A DNA stretch of 35,390 nucleotides from an uncultured Selenomonadaceae bacterium (GTDB lineage: Bacteria > Bacillota > Negativicutes > Selenomonadales > Selenomonadaceae). Under the pieces are notes generated by a model. The model had not been told where the DNA came from and ran no database searches. It was given only the letters and a program-made list of their open reading frames with translations. Location of the stretch: the NCBI GenBank assembly GCA_905236725.1, contig CAJOCT010000009.1, positions 1 to 35,390 on the forward strand. The letters are read 5' to 3'. Numbering within the stretch: the first letter of the stretch is position 1; each line of letters starts with the position of its first letter. Made by a program: the position numbers and the translations under genes. Positions 7,352-14,793 of the stretch are shown here, piece after piece.

Positions 7352-8779
7352 ATGTTTGAAGATTTATCACAAAACATACAGGAAGCCTTTCGTAAACTTC
7401 GCGGACACGGAAAGCTGACTGAAAAAGATGTCGATAAAGCGTTGAAGGACGTGCGGATGGCTCTTTTGAGTGCGGACGTGAACTATAAAATTGTTCGACA
7501 GTTTGAAAAAAACGTCAAAGCTCGCGCGGTTGACACGGAAATTTTAAACAAACTCACCCCCGCGCAATCGGTTATAAAAATCGTCAACGAAGAATTGACC
7601 GCGCTGATGGGCGGCAAAACCGCGAAGTTAAATATTTCCTCACACCCGCCGACAGTAATTTTGATGGTCGGTCTTCAGGGTTCGGGCAAAACCACTTCGG
7701 CGGCAAAACTCGCGCTTGCGATGAAAAAGCAGGGCAAACGTCCGGCACTGGTCGCGGCGGATATTTACAGACCTGCGGCAATTAAGCAGTTGCAAGTCGT
7801 CGGCGCACAGGTCGAAGTTCCCGTCTTTACCGAAGATATTCGGGACGCGGTACAAATTGCCAAAGACTCGCTGAAATTTTCGGATTCGCACGCCAGAGAC
7901 GTTTTGATAATCGACACGGCGGGACGCTTGCAAATTGACGAAAAGTTGATGCAGGAACTGAAGGACATCAAAGCCGCCGTCAATCCGCACGAAATTTTGC
8001 TTGTAGTCGATGCGATGATCGGTCAAGAGGCCGTGAACGTTGCGGAAACTTTCCATAACACGCTGGGAGTTGACGGAGTAGTTTTGACGAAACTCGACGG
8101 CGATGCAAGGGGCGGCGCGGCACTTTCAATCAAGGCGGCGACGGGTTGCCCGATAAAATTCGTGGGTATGGGAGAAAAAATTGAGCCTCTCGAAGTCTTT
8201 CACCCCGACAGAATGTCCTCGCGAATTTTGGGCATGGGCGACGTTCTTTCACTTATCGAAAAAGCGCAATCGACCATTGACGCGAAAACTGCCGAAAAAA
8301 TGGTCAAAAAAATCAAGCACGATGAGTTTACTCTCGCGGATTTCCTCGACCAACTTCAGCAGGTGAAAAAACTCGGTTCGCTCAACGATTTGCTGGGAAT
8401 GATTCCGGGACTCGGCGGACTTAAGAAAAAACTCGGCGGTGTCGATTTGGACCTTGACGGCAAGGAAGTCAAGCACATGGAAGCAATTATCCTGTCGATG
8501 ACTCCAAAAGAACGTCAGGACACAAGCATTATCGACGCAAAACGACGTAAGCGCATTGCAATGGGCAGCGGCACTCAAGTTTCCGACGTGAATAAACTTT
8601 TGAAACAGTTTGAGGAAATGCGAAAAATGATGCGTCAAATGAGCGTTAAGGCTCAGCAACAGCCCGCATCGAAAAAAGGTAAAAAAGGCAAGAATAAAAA
8701 AGCTCGTCCCGCGATGCCGAAGATTCCGAATTTAAGCGGACTTCTTGGCGGGCTTGGAAAATTTCCTTTTATGAAATAA
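7352..8779 (+). CDS. ffh: Signal recognition particle GTPase Ffh
   Basis: SRP54 homologue that binds signal sequences and 4.5S RNA and docks with FtsY to deliver membrane proteins. The 475 aa carry an N domain (1-85) and a GTPase G domain with GLQGSGKTT at 107-115, DTAGR and TKLDGDARGG. A Met-rich M domain follows from about residue 325 (GMIPGLGGLKKKL, then MRKMMRQM). The tail is basic and ends with Gly/Leu-rich sequence. The ribosome site is AAGGCGGGA before the ATG. The usual upstream partner gene ylxM is absent; two tRNA genes are there instead. It is followed by rpsP at 33 nt without a terminator, so ffh-rpsP-khpA are probably one operon. Confidence 0.97.
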   Translation: MFEDLSQNIQEAFRKLRGHGKLTEKDVDKALKDVRMALLSADVNYKIVRQFEKNVKARAVDTEILNKLTPAQSVIKIVNEELTALMGGKTAKLNISSHPPTVILMVGLQGSGKTTSAAKLALAMKKQGKRPALVAADIYRPAAIKQLQVVGAQVEVPVFTEDIRDAVQIAKDSLKFSDSHARDVLIIDTAGRLQIDEKLMQELKDIKAAVNPHEILLVVDAMIGQEAVNVAETFHNTLGVDGVVLTKLDGDARGGAALSIKAATGCPIKFVGMGEKIEPLEVFHPDRMSSRILGMGDVLSLIEKAQSTIDAKTAEKMVKKIKHDEFTLADFLDQLQQVKKLGSLNDLLGMIPGLGGLKKKLGGVDLDLDGKEVKHMEAIILSMTPKERQDTSIIDAKRRKRIAMGSGTQVSDVNKLLKQFEEMRKMMRQMSVKAQQQPASKKGKKGKNKKARPAMPKIPNLSGLLGGLGKFPFMK

Positions 8780-8812
8780 ATAAAAAAAATTCTCCGAAGG
8801 GTGGTGAAAAAA

Positions 8813-9088
8813 TTGGTTAAAATCAGACTTAATCGAATGGGTGCAAAACGTCAGCCGTTTTATCGCATTGTCGTTGCGGACAGTCGTTCGCCGCGTGACG
8901 GTCGTTTTATCGAAATCGTCGGCAATTACGACCCGAAAAAAAATCCCGCGATTATCAACGTTGACGAAGAAAAAATTATTTCTTGGATTAAAAACGGCGC
9001 ACAGCCGACCGATACCGTTCGCTCTCTCTTGAGCAAAAAAGGTATCATGAAAAAAATTCATGAAGAACGCAAGAGCACTTCAAAATAA
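8813..9088 (+). CDS. rpsP: 30S ribosomal protein S16
   Basis: Small-subunit protein needed for 16S rRNA assembly. The 91-aa sequence begins [20 protein letters not shown] and continues [11 protein letters not shown], the family signature. I choose TTG at 8813 because S16 proteins begin at this Met-Val-Lys-Ile and GGGTGGTGA lies 6-7 nt upstream. A GTG at 8801 in the same frame would add four residues but falls inside that ribosome site. Confidence 0.96.
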   Translation: MVKIRLNRMGAKRQPFYRIVVADSRSPRDGRFIEIVGNYDPKKNPAIINVDEEKIISWIKNGAQPTDTVRSLLSKKGIMKKIHEERKSTSK

Positions 9089-9119
9089 AATCCGCTCTTG
9101 AAAGTCGAGGTAGTAAATT

Positions 9120-9347
9120 ATGCAAGAATTGGTTAAAGTGTTGGCAAAAGCACTTGTTGAAAATCCTGACGCTGTCGAAGTTGAAGCTGTTGAGGAAGAA
9201 GACCGCACAGTTTTGAAACTTCACGTTGCGCAGGAGGACATGGGCAGAGTTATCGGCAAGCAGGGCAGAATTGCCAAAGCGATTCGCACGATTGTCAAAT
9301 CTGCCGCAACTCGCGAAAACAAAAAAGTCACAGTTGACATTGACTGA
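9120..9347 (+). CDS. khpA: KH-domain RNA-binding protein KhpA
   Basis: 75-aa single type-II KH domain protein (YlqC family). It carries the RNA-binding GxxG loop in VIGKQGRIAKAIRTI (residues 41-55). In Firmicutes KhpA partners with KhpB and binds many RNAs, affecting cell elongation and division. GAGGTAG precedes the ATG. It follows rpsP as in many Firmicutes, but the usual next genes rimM and trmD are missing; a terminator and glycosyltransferase genes follow. Confidence 0.93.
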   Translation: MQELVKVLAKALVENPDAVEVEAVEEEDRTVLKLHVAQEDMGRVIGKQGRIAKAIRTIVKSAATRENKKVTVDID

Positions 9348-9363
9348 GAAAAAATTTTTTTCG

Positions 9364-9396
9364 GCGGTGAATTTTTTAAAAGTTCACCGCTTTTTT
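9364..9396 (+). terminator. Rho-independent terminator after khpA
   Basis: Stem GCGGTGAA (9364-9371) / TTCACCGC (9383-9390), 11-nt A/T loop, then six T. The next ribosome site begins only 10 nt later. Confidence 0.85.
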
Positions 9397-9413
9397 GTTG
9401 CGGAGGTTTTCAA

Positions 9414-10199
9414 ATGGCAAAATTATCTGCGGTAATTTTGGCGAAGAATGAAGAAAAATTTATCGGCGCGTGCATTGAAAGCGTAAAAAATTTTGCGGAC
9501 GAAATTATTGTCGTGGACGATTTCAGCACGGATAACACGGCGAAAATTTGCGAAAATCTCGGCGCAAAAGTTTTTCGACGCGCTTTGAACGGAAATTGGG
9601 GAGAACAAAAAAATTTTGCGATCGGGCAGGCGAATTTTGACTGGCTTTTTTTAATCGACGCGGACGAAAGAGTCACTCCCAAACTTGCCGAAGAGATAAA
9701 AAAAATTTTGTCGGCGGACGATAAAAATTTTGCCTGGCGTTGTGCAAGGCTGAGTTATTTTTGGGGAAAACCTTTGCGACACGGCGGTTGGTTTCCGGAC
9801 TATGTCACTCGACTTTTGCCAAAGGTCGGAACTTATGCGGAAGGCGTTGTTCACGAAAAAATTTGTCACAACTGCACGGAAAAAAATTTCGACGAAAAAA
9901 AATATCTCGTGCACTATCCCTATCGAAATTGGGAGCATTATTTCAATAAATTTAACGTCTACACAACGCTTGCGGCAAAAAAAATGTATGAGTCGGGAAA
10001 GTCCGCGAATTTTTTAGATATAATTTTTCATCCGATTTGGGCGGCGGGTCGAATGTATTTTTTGCGCGGTGGATTTATGGACGGCGCAATCGGCTTTATT
10101 TTGTCGGGGTTCCACTACTTTTATACAATGGCAAAATATGTTAAACTTTACTACATTGAAAAAGAAAATCGACACGTCACGGAGGAAACCGATGTATAA
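9414..10199 (+). CDS. Glycosyltransferase family 2, LPS core type (WaaE/KdtX-like)
   Basis: 261-aa GT-A fold transferase. The nucleotide-sugar fold is seen in the N-terminal AVILAKNEEKFI and in VVDDFSTDNT. The metal-binding DxD appears as LIDADERV near residue 82. A WGKPLRHGGWFPD block and a C-terminal amphipathic/hydrophobic part (FRGG-like MYFLRGGFMDGAIGF) match the subgroup that adds a hexose to the inner LPS core. Donor and acceptor are not readable. It overlaps the heptosyltransferase gene by 8 nt, so the two are coupled. The ribosome site is CGGAGG. No promoter fits between the khpA terminator and this gene, so it may depend on read-through. Confidence 0.85.
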   Translation: MAKLSAVILAKNEEKFIGACIESVKNFADEIIVVDDFSTDNTAKICENLGAKVFRRALNGNWGEQKNFAIGQANFDWLFLIDADERVTPKLAEEIKKILSADDKNFAWRCARLSYFWGKPLRHGGWFPDYVTRLLPKVGTYAEGVVHEKICHNCTEKNFDEKKYLVHYPYRNWEHYFNKFNVYTTLAAKKMYESGKSANFLDIIFHPIWAAGRMYFLRGGFMDGAIGFILSGFHYFYTMAKYVKLYYIEKENRHVTEETDV

Positions 10200-11235
10200 A
10201 AATATTTTGGTAAATGCGCTGGTAAATTTGGGCGATGTTGTTTTGACGACTTCCGCGCTCGATCTGATAAAAAAAAATTTTCCCGATGCAAAAATTACTT
10301 TGATGGTGAAGTCCGTCGCGAAAGACGCGGTGATTGACAATCCCGTTGTTGACGACGTGATTGTTTTTGATTATATGGTCAAGGAACATTCTTTTAACAC
10401 GATGAGAAAAATGGTCGGCGAAGTTCGGAAAAGAAATTTCGATTTGGCGATTTCTTTCGACAGAAAACTGCGGCCGGCACTTTTAAATTTTATGGCGGGG
10501 ATAAAAAAGCGCGTCGGGCCTTCAAAAGTTTTCGACGACAATTCAAGCCGCGTGACTTTGCTTTACACCGATGTCATAAAAATTTCTCACGACTTGAATA
10601 AAACTTTGCAGGCGGAAACTTATCAAGAAATTGTCAGGCAGTTTTTCAAAATCGACGGACACGGCGAGCCGCAATTTCCGCAAAAAAAATCTCCCGTCGC
10701 CGAAAAACTTTTATCGCAACTCGACGAAAATAAATTAAAAATCGCGCTTTGTGTACGGGGAACTTTTCCGCTCAAAACTTATCCGAAAGAATATTTTGCG
10801 GAGGTTGTGCGAAGACTGCGAAAAAAATATTCTGCGGAATTTTTTATTGTCGGTGCGCCTGGTGATAAAGAGTACGCGGACGAAGTTATTTCTGAAATCG
10901 GCGGCGACGTGAAAAATTTTTGCGGAAAAACTTCACTCACGGATTTGGCGGAAATTTTTCGGCGTTCGGATTTGTTCATCACGGTTGACACGGGAGCAAC
11001 TCACATTGCCGCGACGACGAAAATAAAAATGGTTACGATGTACGGTTGCACTTCGCCGGATCGTTGGCATCCGATTAACGAAAACGCGATAACTTTGACG
11101 AGCCGGGAAAGTTGCTGTCCGTGCGCTTTTAAGCCTGAAGAGTGTCCGAGTTATCCGCATCCGAATTGCCTTTACAATGTCAGACCGTCCGAAGTTGTTG
11201 CGGCGTCGGAAAAACTTTTGCGAGAAAAGGTTTGA
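10192..11235 (+). CDS. Heptosyltransferase family (GT9), WaaF/WaaC-like
   Basis: 347-aa GT-B enzyme of family 9, which transfers ADP-heptose (or a related sugar) to LPS core at the cytoplasmic face. Family marks are ILVNALVNLGDVVLTTSAL at the start and the donor site FITVDTGATHIAA, followed by VTMYGCTSPDRWHP. A cysteine-rich tail (SCCPCAFKPEECPSYPHPNC) is common in this group. The start is the ATG at 10192 with GGAGG at 10181-10185. A longer frame from 10069 only extends into the preceding gene and adds no homology. Together with the upstream family-2 enzyme it indicates an LPS outer membrane. Confidence 0.9.
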   Translation: MYKNILVNALVNLGDVVLTTSALDLIKKNFPDAKITLMVKSVAKDAVIDNPVVDDVIVFDYMVKEHSFNTMRKMVGEVRKRNFDLAISFDRKLRPALLNFMAGIKKRVGPSKVFDDNSSRVTLLYTDVIKISHDLNKTLQAETYQEIVRQFFKIDGHGEPQFPQKKSPVAEKLLSQLDENKLKIALCVRGTFPLKTYPKEYFAEVVRRLRKKYSAEFFIVGAPGDKEYADEVISEIGGDVKNFCGKTSLTDLAEIFRRSDLFITVDTGATHIAATTKIKMVTMYGCTSPDRWHPINENAITLTSRESCCPCAFKPEECPSYPHPNCLYNVRPSEVVAASEKLLREKV

Positions 11236-11379
11236 TTGTGGGAATGTGTAGTTATGAGTGGTGTTTTTCTTATAATCGATTTTTAAAATAAAAAATTTTT
11301 TAGGTGATACTTTTCTTTTGACCGCACGTCCTGTGCGCCGGGTTTTGACTTTAAAACTTTTGCGAGAAAAAGTTTGATT
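11211..11379 (+). other. Intergenic region with duplicated heptosyltransferase tail
   Basis: The last codons of the heptosyltransferase gene (11211-11237) are repeated at 11353-11379 with 26 of 27 bases identical, 142 bp downstream and again ending in LKLLREKV-stop. The second copy lies in a short frame: SD-like AGGTGAT at 11302-11308, TTG at 11318, stop at 11375-11377, 19 codons. A TATAAT sits further upstream at 11271-11276 with no good -35. It may be a remnant of a deleted paralogous gene or a small ORF. Confidence 0.4.
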
Positions 11380-11390
11380 CTAAAATTTTT

Positions 11391-11435
11391 CCTCTGTGAA
11401 CGAGTAAAGCCCGTTCATAGAGGATTTTTTTTTTT
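11391..11435 (+). terminator. Strong intrinsic terminator
   Basis: Stem CCTCTGTGAACG (11391-11402) / CGTTCATAGAGG (11412-11423), 12 bp, followed by 11 T. It probably ends the LPS glycosyltransferase operon, but it lies only 15 nt before the ribosome site of the next gene. Confidence 0.9.
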
Positions 11436-11465
11436 GAAGTCGAAAATACAGGCGGGGTGATTCTC

Positions 11466-12626
11466 TTGAATTTGAAAAAATATTTTGCCGGTGCGTCGGC
11501 AATGTTGATAATATTTACAAGCAATCCGCAGATTTTCGCGCAGGGAACTGAAGTTTTCGGCGAGGAGTTTGACACGCAAAATTCTCAACCGTCAGAAACT
11601 CCGCCCGATGAAGTTTTTACTCCGCCTGCAGAAAATAATTCTGCTCCTCCTCCTCAACCTGTGACGGAAAATCCCGCGCCTCAACCTGTCGAGGAAAATC
11701 CCGCGCCTCAACCTGTGGCAGAAAATCCCGCGCCTCAACCTGTGGCAGAAAATCCCGCGCCTCAACCTGTGGCAGAAAATCCTCCTCCTCAACCTGTGGC
11801 AGAAAATCCCGCGCCTCAACCTGTGGCAGAAATTTCACAGCCGCCCGAAGAAGTTTCCGCGCCCTTCGAACAAAATGAGAGCGACGAAGATTTTGGCGAC
11901 AGTCTCAATTTCAACAACATTAACGGTCAAGACAACCCCGAAACTTTTTCACCGCCGCAACAAAATGAAACTCCGGACGGCGGAAATATCACGGTTATAA
12001 CTCCGCCGGAAAATAATTCTTCTCGCACAAATAACGAAAATCAAACTCCTTCAACTCCGCGCAATTCTTCTCAAAAGAAATTAAAAACTTTGCCGCAACG
12101 TTTTGTACAGGTGGCGGTTGACGAAAATTATATTTACTACCTCGACAAACAGAGCGTTGCCTGGAAAAAAATTCCTTACATGAATTCCGAATATATGGCG
12201 GACGTGTGGGTCAGAATGATTGAGCGCGAGCCCGATACAAGCGGAATGCCCGAAGATTTGGCGGCTTATGTGAACGATACAAGCAGTGACGAATTTGCTT
12301 TGGCTAAGGCGCAAGGTTATCAGTACATGAACGAAGACGTTAAAGTTTTGCAGAATAAAAGATATTTTTTGGAGCGTTATTTACTGCGGCCGAGCAAAGA
12401 TCAAATTCAATTTCTCTGTGAATTGGAGGTCGTCGGTCACCCGCAAAATACCGCCTCTCAAAGAAAATACGATTACAACAACTGGGAAGAACTTATTCCC
12501 GGCAGTATCGAATCGATTTTATATTATTCGATTATTCAAGTTATCGGCAAGGGCAAGGCATCGGAGCGCGGTCATATGACTTTTATCGATATGGTCGAAG
12601 AATACGGCAGAATTTCGATGCGTTAA
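11466..12626 (+). CDS. Secreted Pro-rich repeat protein, function unknown
   Basis: 386 aa from TTG at 11466 (GGCGGGGTGA ends 6 nt upstream); GTG at 11457 would put the start inside that ribosome site. The signal peptide is LKKYFAGASAMLIIFTSNPQIFAQG with cleavage likely after the Ala of FAQ. Residues about 60-125 are seven 9-residue units of the pattern PQPVAENPA, which would extend across the periplasm or from the surface. A second low-complexity part rich in Asn, Pro and Ser follows. The C-terminal third (from about residue 215) is a folded domain: QVAVDENYIYYLDKQSV, VWVRMIERE, KRYFLERYLLRP, FLCELEVVG. It resembles small surface-adhesin-like domains of Negativicutes, but I do not recognise a function. 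The AAA+ gene starts 22 nt later. Confidence 0.8.
   Translation: MNLKKYFAGASAMLIIFTSNPQIFAQGTEVFGEEFDTQNSQPSETPPDEVFTPPAENNSAPPPQPVTENPAPQPVEENPAPQPVAENPAPQPVAENPAPQPVAENPPPQPVAENPAPQPVAEISQPPEEVSAPFEQNESDEDFGDSLNFNNINGQDNPETFSPPQQNETPDGGNITVITPPENNSSRTNNENQTPSTPRNSSQKKLKTLPQRFVQVAVDENYIYYLDKQSVAWKKIPYMNSEYMADVWVRMIEREPDTSGMPEDLAAYVNDTSSDEFALAKAQGYQYMNEDVKVLQNKRYFLERYLLRPSKDQIQFLCELEVVGHPQNTASQRKYDYNNWEELIPGSIESILYYSIIQVIGKGKASERGHMTFIDMVEEYGRISMR
11652..11834 (+). repeat. 27-bp in-frame tandem repeat, seven units
   Basis: Units begin at 11652, 11679, 11706, 11733, 11760, 11787 and 11814. The shared core is CCTCAACCTGTGGCAGAAAA, encoding PQPVAENPA with small changes. Near-identical DNA between middle units suggests recent unit gain or loss and likely copy-number variation. 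Confidence 0.95.
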
Positions 12627-12647
12627 AAAATTTTTGAGGTTGATTGT

Positions 12648-13499
12648 ATGAGTGACGAGAAAAAAAATTCGCCGCCGAAAAAAGTTGAGGCTGAAGAGAA
12701 TATTTTTATCCCCGAAGAACCGCGCTGGTCTTTGGACGATATAATTTTGTCGGACGCGGTGAAAAATCAAATTTTGGACGTGGCGACTTATGCGGAAAAT
12801 TCTTACAGGGTTTTTGAACTTTGGGGATTTAAAAATACTCATAAATTTTCGCGCAGAATCGGCATAAATTTATACGGTGCGCCGGGCACGGGTAAAACTA
12901 TGGCGGCGCATGCGATTGCGAAAAATCTCGGCAGAAAAATTCTCGTCGTCAACTACGCTGACATTGAATCAAAGTACGTCGGCGAAACTCCGAAAAATAT
13001 TCGCAAGGCTTTTGAGGCGGCGAAAAAATCTGACAGCATTTTATTTTTCGACGAGGCGGACGCAATTTTAAGCAAGCGCGTTACAAATATGACGCAGGCG
13101 GTTGATGTCAGCGTAAATCAAACTCGCTCTGTTATGCTGATGTTGATGAATGAATTTCAAGATTTTATAATTTTCGCGACGAATTTTATTTCAAATTTCG
13201 ATCCGGCTTTTATGCGGAGAATTTCAATTCACGTTAAATTCGAACTGCCTGACGAAGAATGTCGGAAAAAACTTTGGCAAATGTATATTCCGAAAGAATT
13301 GCCGAATAATATTGACGTTGACGAGATTGCGAAAAAATATGACGGAATTTCCGGCAGTGATATTTCAAATGCGATGTTAAATTCAGCGTTCAAGGCGGCG
13401 CGATTGAAACTTGATTCGCTTGATAAAAAAATTGTTTTTGAGGCTGTCGAAAATATTCTTGCAAGCAAGCGGGCTAATTTAGGGGATAATGAACAGTGA
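12648..13499 (+). CDS. AAA+ ATPase, FtsH/SpoVK-like single domain
   Basis: 283 aa with one AAA+ module. Walker A is GAPGTGKT (77-84), Walker B ILFFDEAD (131-138), sensor 1 FATNF (176-180), arginine finger FMRR (188-191), and a lid helix follows with GISGSDISNAML. The pore-loop position reads SKYVGET, typical of substrate-threading AAA ATPases. There is no protease or membrane domain, so it likely remodels partners. The short acidic N-terminal part may recognise them. The final codons GAA CAG TGA fall inside a heptamer array (13491-13511), so the present C-terminus appears to have been set by insertion of that array. Two small unknown genes lie downstream in the same direction, beyond a four-helix-bundle gene. 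Confidence 0.85.
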   Translation: MSDEKKNSPPKKVEAEENIFIPEEPRWSLDDIILSDAVKNQILDVATYAENSYRVFELWGFKNTHKFSRRIGINLYGAPGTGKTMAAHAIAKNLGRKILVVNYADIESKYVGETPKNIRKAFEAAKKSDSILFFDEADAILSKRVTNMTQAVDVSVNQTRSVMLMLMNEFQDFIIFATNFISNFDPAFMRRISIHVKFELPDEECRKKLWQMYIPKELPNNIDVDEIAKKYDGISGSDISNAMLNSAFKAARLKLDSLDKKIVFEAVENILASKRANLGDNEQ

Positions 13500-13511
13500 A
13501 CAGGGGACAGT
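13491..13511. repeat. Heptamer array, left arm of the four-helix cassette
   Basis: Three units, GAACAGT GAACAGG GGACAGT, overlap the stop of the AAA+ gene. The reverse complement of the right arm (13907-13934) carries closely similar units (GGACAGT, GGACAGG-like), so the two arms are inverted relative to each other. Confidence 0.8.
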
Positions 13512-13533
13512 TTTTTTAAGGAGGTTTTTACCT

Positions 13534-13908
13534 TTGCCTGTTAAAAGTTACAGAGAATTGATTGTTTGGCAAAAAGCAATGGACCTGGCTGTAGAAATTT
13601 ATCGGTTGGTTAAACTTCTTCCGAAATCCGAAATTTATGCCTTGTCTGACCAAATGCGAAGAGTCGCAGTATCAATTCCTTCAAATATCGCCGAAGGACA
13701 GGGAAGAAATTCTACTAAAGAATATGTTAAACTTCTTTCTATTGCACGCGGCTCACAAACCGAATTGGAAACACAGTTAGAAATTTGTTTGCGCTTGGAA
13801 TATCTTTCAGTTTCTGACGCGGAAGTTGCTTTAGGTCTGTGTCAAGAAATCAGCAAAATGCTTGTTACTATGATGAAAAAGTTGACGGACAAGGACAAGT
13901 CCCTGTAA
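13534..13908 (+). CDS. Four-helix bundle protein (S23 / 23S rRNA IVP family)
   Basis: 124-aa helical protein of the family also found in intervening sequences of 23S rRNA genes and related to the Avd protein of diversity-generating retroelements. Diagnostic blocks are SYRELIVWQKAMDL at the start, LPKSEIYALSDQMRRVAVSIPSNIAEG in the middle, and QTELETQLEICLRLEYLS. Basic residues on the bundle suggest nucleic acid binding; no catalytic motif is present. I choose TTG at 13534, with a perfect AAGGAGG at 13518-13524 and a 9-nt spacer. The longer frame from 13489 starts in the repeat. Both flanks are 7-bp repeat arms, and the last codons lie in the right arm, so the gene looks like a self-contained insertion among the AAA+ group genes. 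Confidence 0.92.
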   Translation: MPVKSYRELIVWQKAMDLAVEIYRLVKLLPKSEIYALSDQMRRVAVSIPSNIAEGQGRNSTKEYVKLLSIARGSQTELETQLEICLRLEYLSVSDAEVALGLCQEISKMLVTMMKKLTDKDKSL

Positions 13909-13934
13909 CCTGTCCACTGTCCGCTACTCACTAA
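13884..13934. repeat. Heptamer array, right arm of the four-helix cassette
   Basis: Imperfect 7-bp phase runs through the end of the four-helix gene and beyond. The clearest units are AACCTGT, CCACTGT, CCGCTAC, TCACTAA (13907-13934). The ribosome site of the next gene follows directly. Confidence 0.8.
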
Positions 13935-13956
13935 CATAAAAGGAGATGTTTTTAAA

Positions 13957-14304
13957 ATGATTCCTGTTTTACTCGGAATTGGCGCGTTGGTCGGCGGTTA
14001 TTTGGTCGTCACCAACTGGGAAGAAGTTACCAAATGGCTTCAGGATTTCCTGCCGAAAATCCAAGAAGTTTTGAAAAGCACGGGCATCGGCGATTATGCG
14101 GCGAAACTTTTTTCAAGCATTGAGGACGGCGCACTTCGTCTGGTTCACAAACTTTATTACAAAGAAAACGGCAAGTGGATTGAAAAAACTACCACGCGCG
14201 AAATTGACGAGTCGCAAGTTCCCGAATGGGCAAAAGTCGGCTTGAGCGCGAAAGAAACTGATGTTACCGAACGTTACGAGAAAGAACTTGAATTGACAGT
14301 TTGA
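13957..14304 (+). CDS. Small membrane-anchored protein of unknown function (AAA+ neighbour 1)
   Basis: 115 aa, not recognised. Residues about 3-21 (IPVLLGIGALVGGYLVV) form one hydrophobic segment that is probably a membrane anchor. Next is an amphipathic helix, then a C-terminal part with alternating hydrophobic and charged residues: LVHKLYYKENGKWIEKTTTREID, ending ERYEKELELTV. This part resembles the end of the next gene's product (YFKDAEDKWHKV, RRELDL, PIEIE), suggesting a shared domain. AAGGAGATG precedes the ATG with good spacing. The 15-nt gap to the next gene indicates cotranscription. Confidence 0.75.
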   Translation: MIPVLLGIGALVGGYLVVTNWEEVTKWLQDFLPKIQEVLKSTGIGDYAAKLFSSIEDGALRLVHKLYYKENGKWIEKTTTREIDESQVPEWAKVGLSAKETDVTERYEKELELTV

Positions 14305-14319
14305 GCGAGGTGAATTTAA

Positions 14320-14736
14320 ATGGCGTTGACAAAAGAAACGGTGGATCAGACGATTGAAGTGGCAAAAGTCGTTGCGGAAGAAAAATTGGGGTCGGCGAAA
14401 GTTGTGGTCGAGTCCGTCAAAGACTTTTTTAAAAATCTGCTTAAACCGAATATGAAAATTGAGGATATAAAAGAAGTTGCCATGCCGAGACTTGCCGAGC
14501 TTATCGAGAAAAACGAAAAGAACGGTCTGCAGTACAGCGCGGGAAAATTTCATGTGAAATACGCCGACGAAAAACATTTTCAGCTGGAATTTGAAATGTA
14601 CTTCAAAGACGCGGAGGACAAATGGCATAAAGTTGCGAATGAAAGCGAACGTCGCGAACTTGATTTACTTGAGGAAGGCGCGGCAAAAACTCTTTCGGCT
14701 TTAAAAGTTGTCACATTCCCGATTGAAATCGAATAA
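14320..14736 (+). CDS. Small soluble protein of unknown function (AAA+ neighbour 2)
   Basis: 138 aa, not recognised. The N-terminal third is helical and charged (TKETVDQTIEVAKVVAEEKLG, then SVKDFFKNLLKP) without a signal peptide. The C-terminal half is predicted beta-rich: GLQYSAGKFHVKYADEKHFQ, LEFEMYFKDAEDKWHKV, then RRELDLLEEGAAKTLSALKV. The KW(I/H)xK...RE(I/L)D pattern is shared with the preceding protein. GAGCGAGGTGA precedes the ATG. It is the last gene before a bidirectional terminator. Position suggests that it acts with the AAA+ ATPase, as substrate, adaptor or target; this is inferred from context only. Confidence 0.75.
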   Translation: MALTKETVDQTIEVAKVVAEEKLGSAKVVVESVKDFFKNLLKPNMKIEDIKEVAMPRLAELIEKNEKNGLQYSAGKFHVKYADEKHFQLEFEMYFKDAEDKWHKVANESERRELDLLEEGAAKTLSALKVVTFPIEIE

Positions 14737-14744
14737 AATTTTAT

Positions 14745-14793
14745 AAAAAAAAATTACTCTCACAGAAAAAAATTTTCTGCGAGAGTTTTTTTT
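14745..14793. terminator. Bidirectional terminator between convergent genes
   Basis: Stem from ACTCTC-CAGAAAA (14756 on) to TTTTCTG-CGAGAGT (to 14786), with T-runs on both strands: 14786-14793 on plus, complement of 14745-14755 on minus. It serves the small-protein operon and yvcK. Confidence 0.9.

Noticed and set aside
11592-11838. Two minus-strand frames with internal repeats
   Set aside because: They are the complement of the 27-bp repeats in the Pro-rich protein gene, with no start signals.
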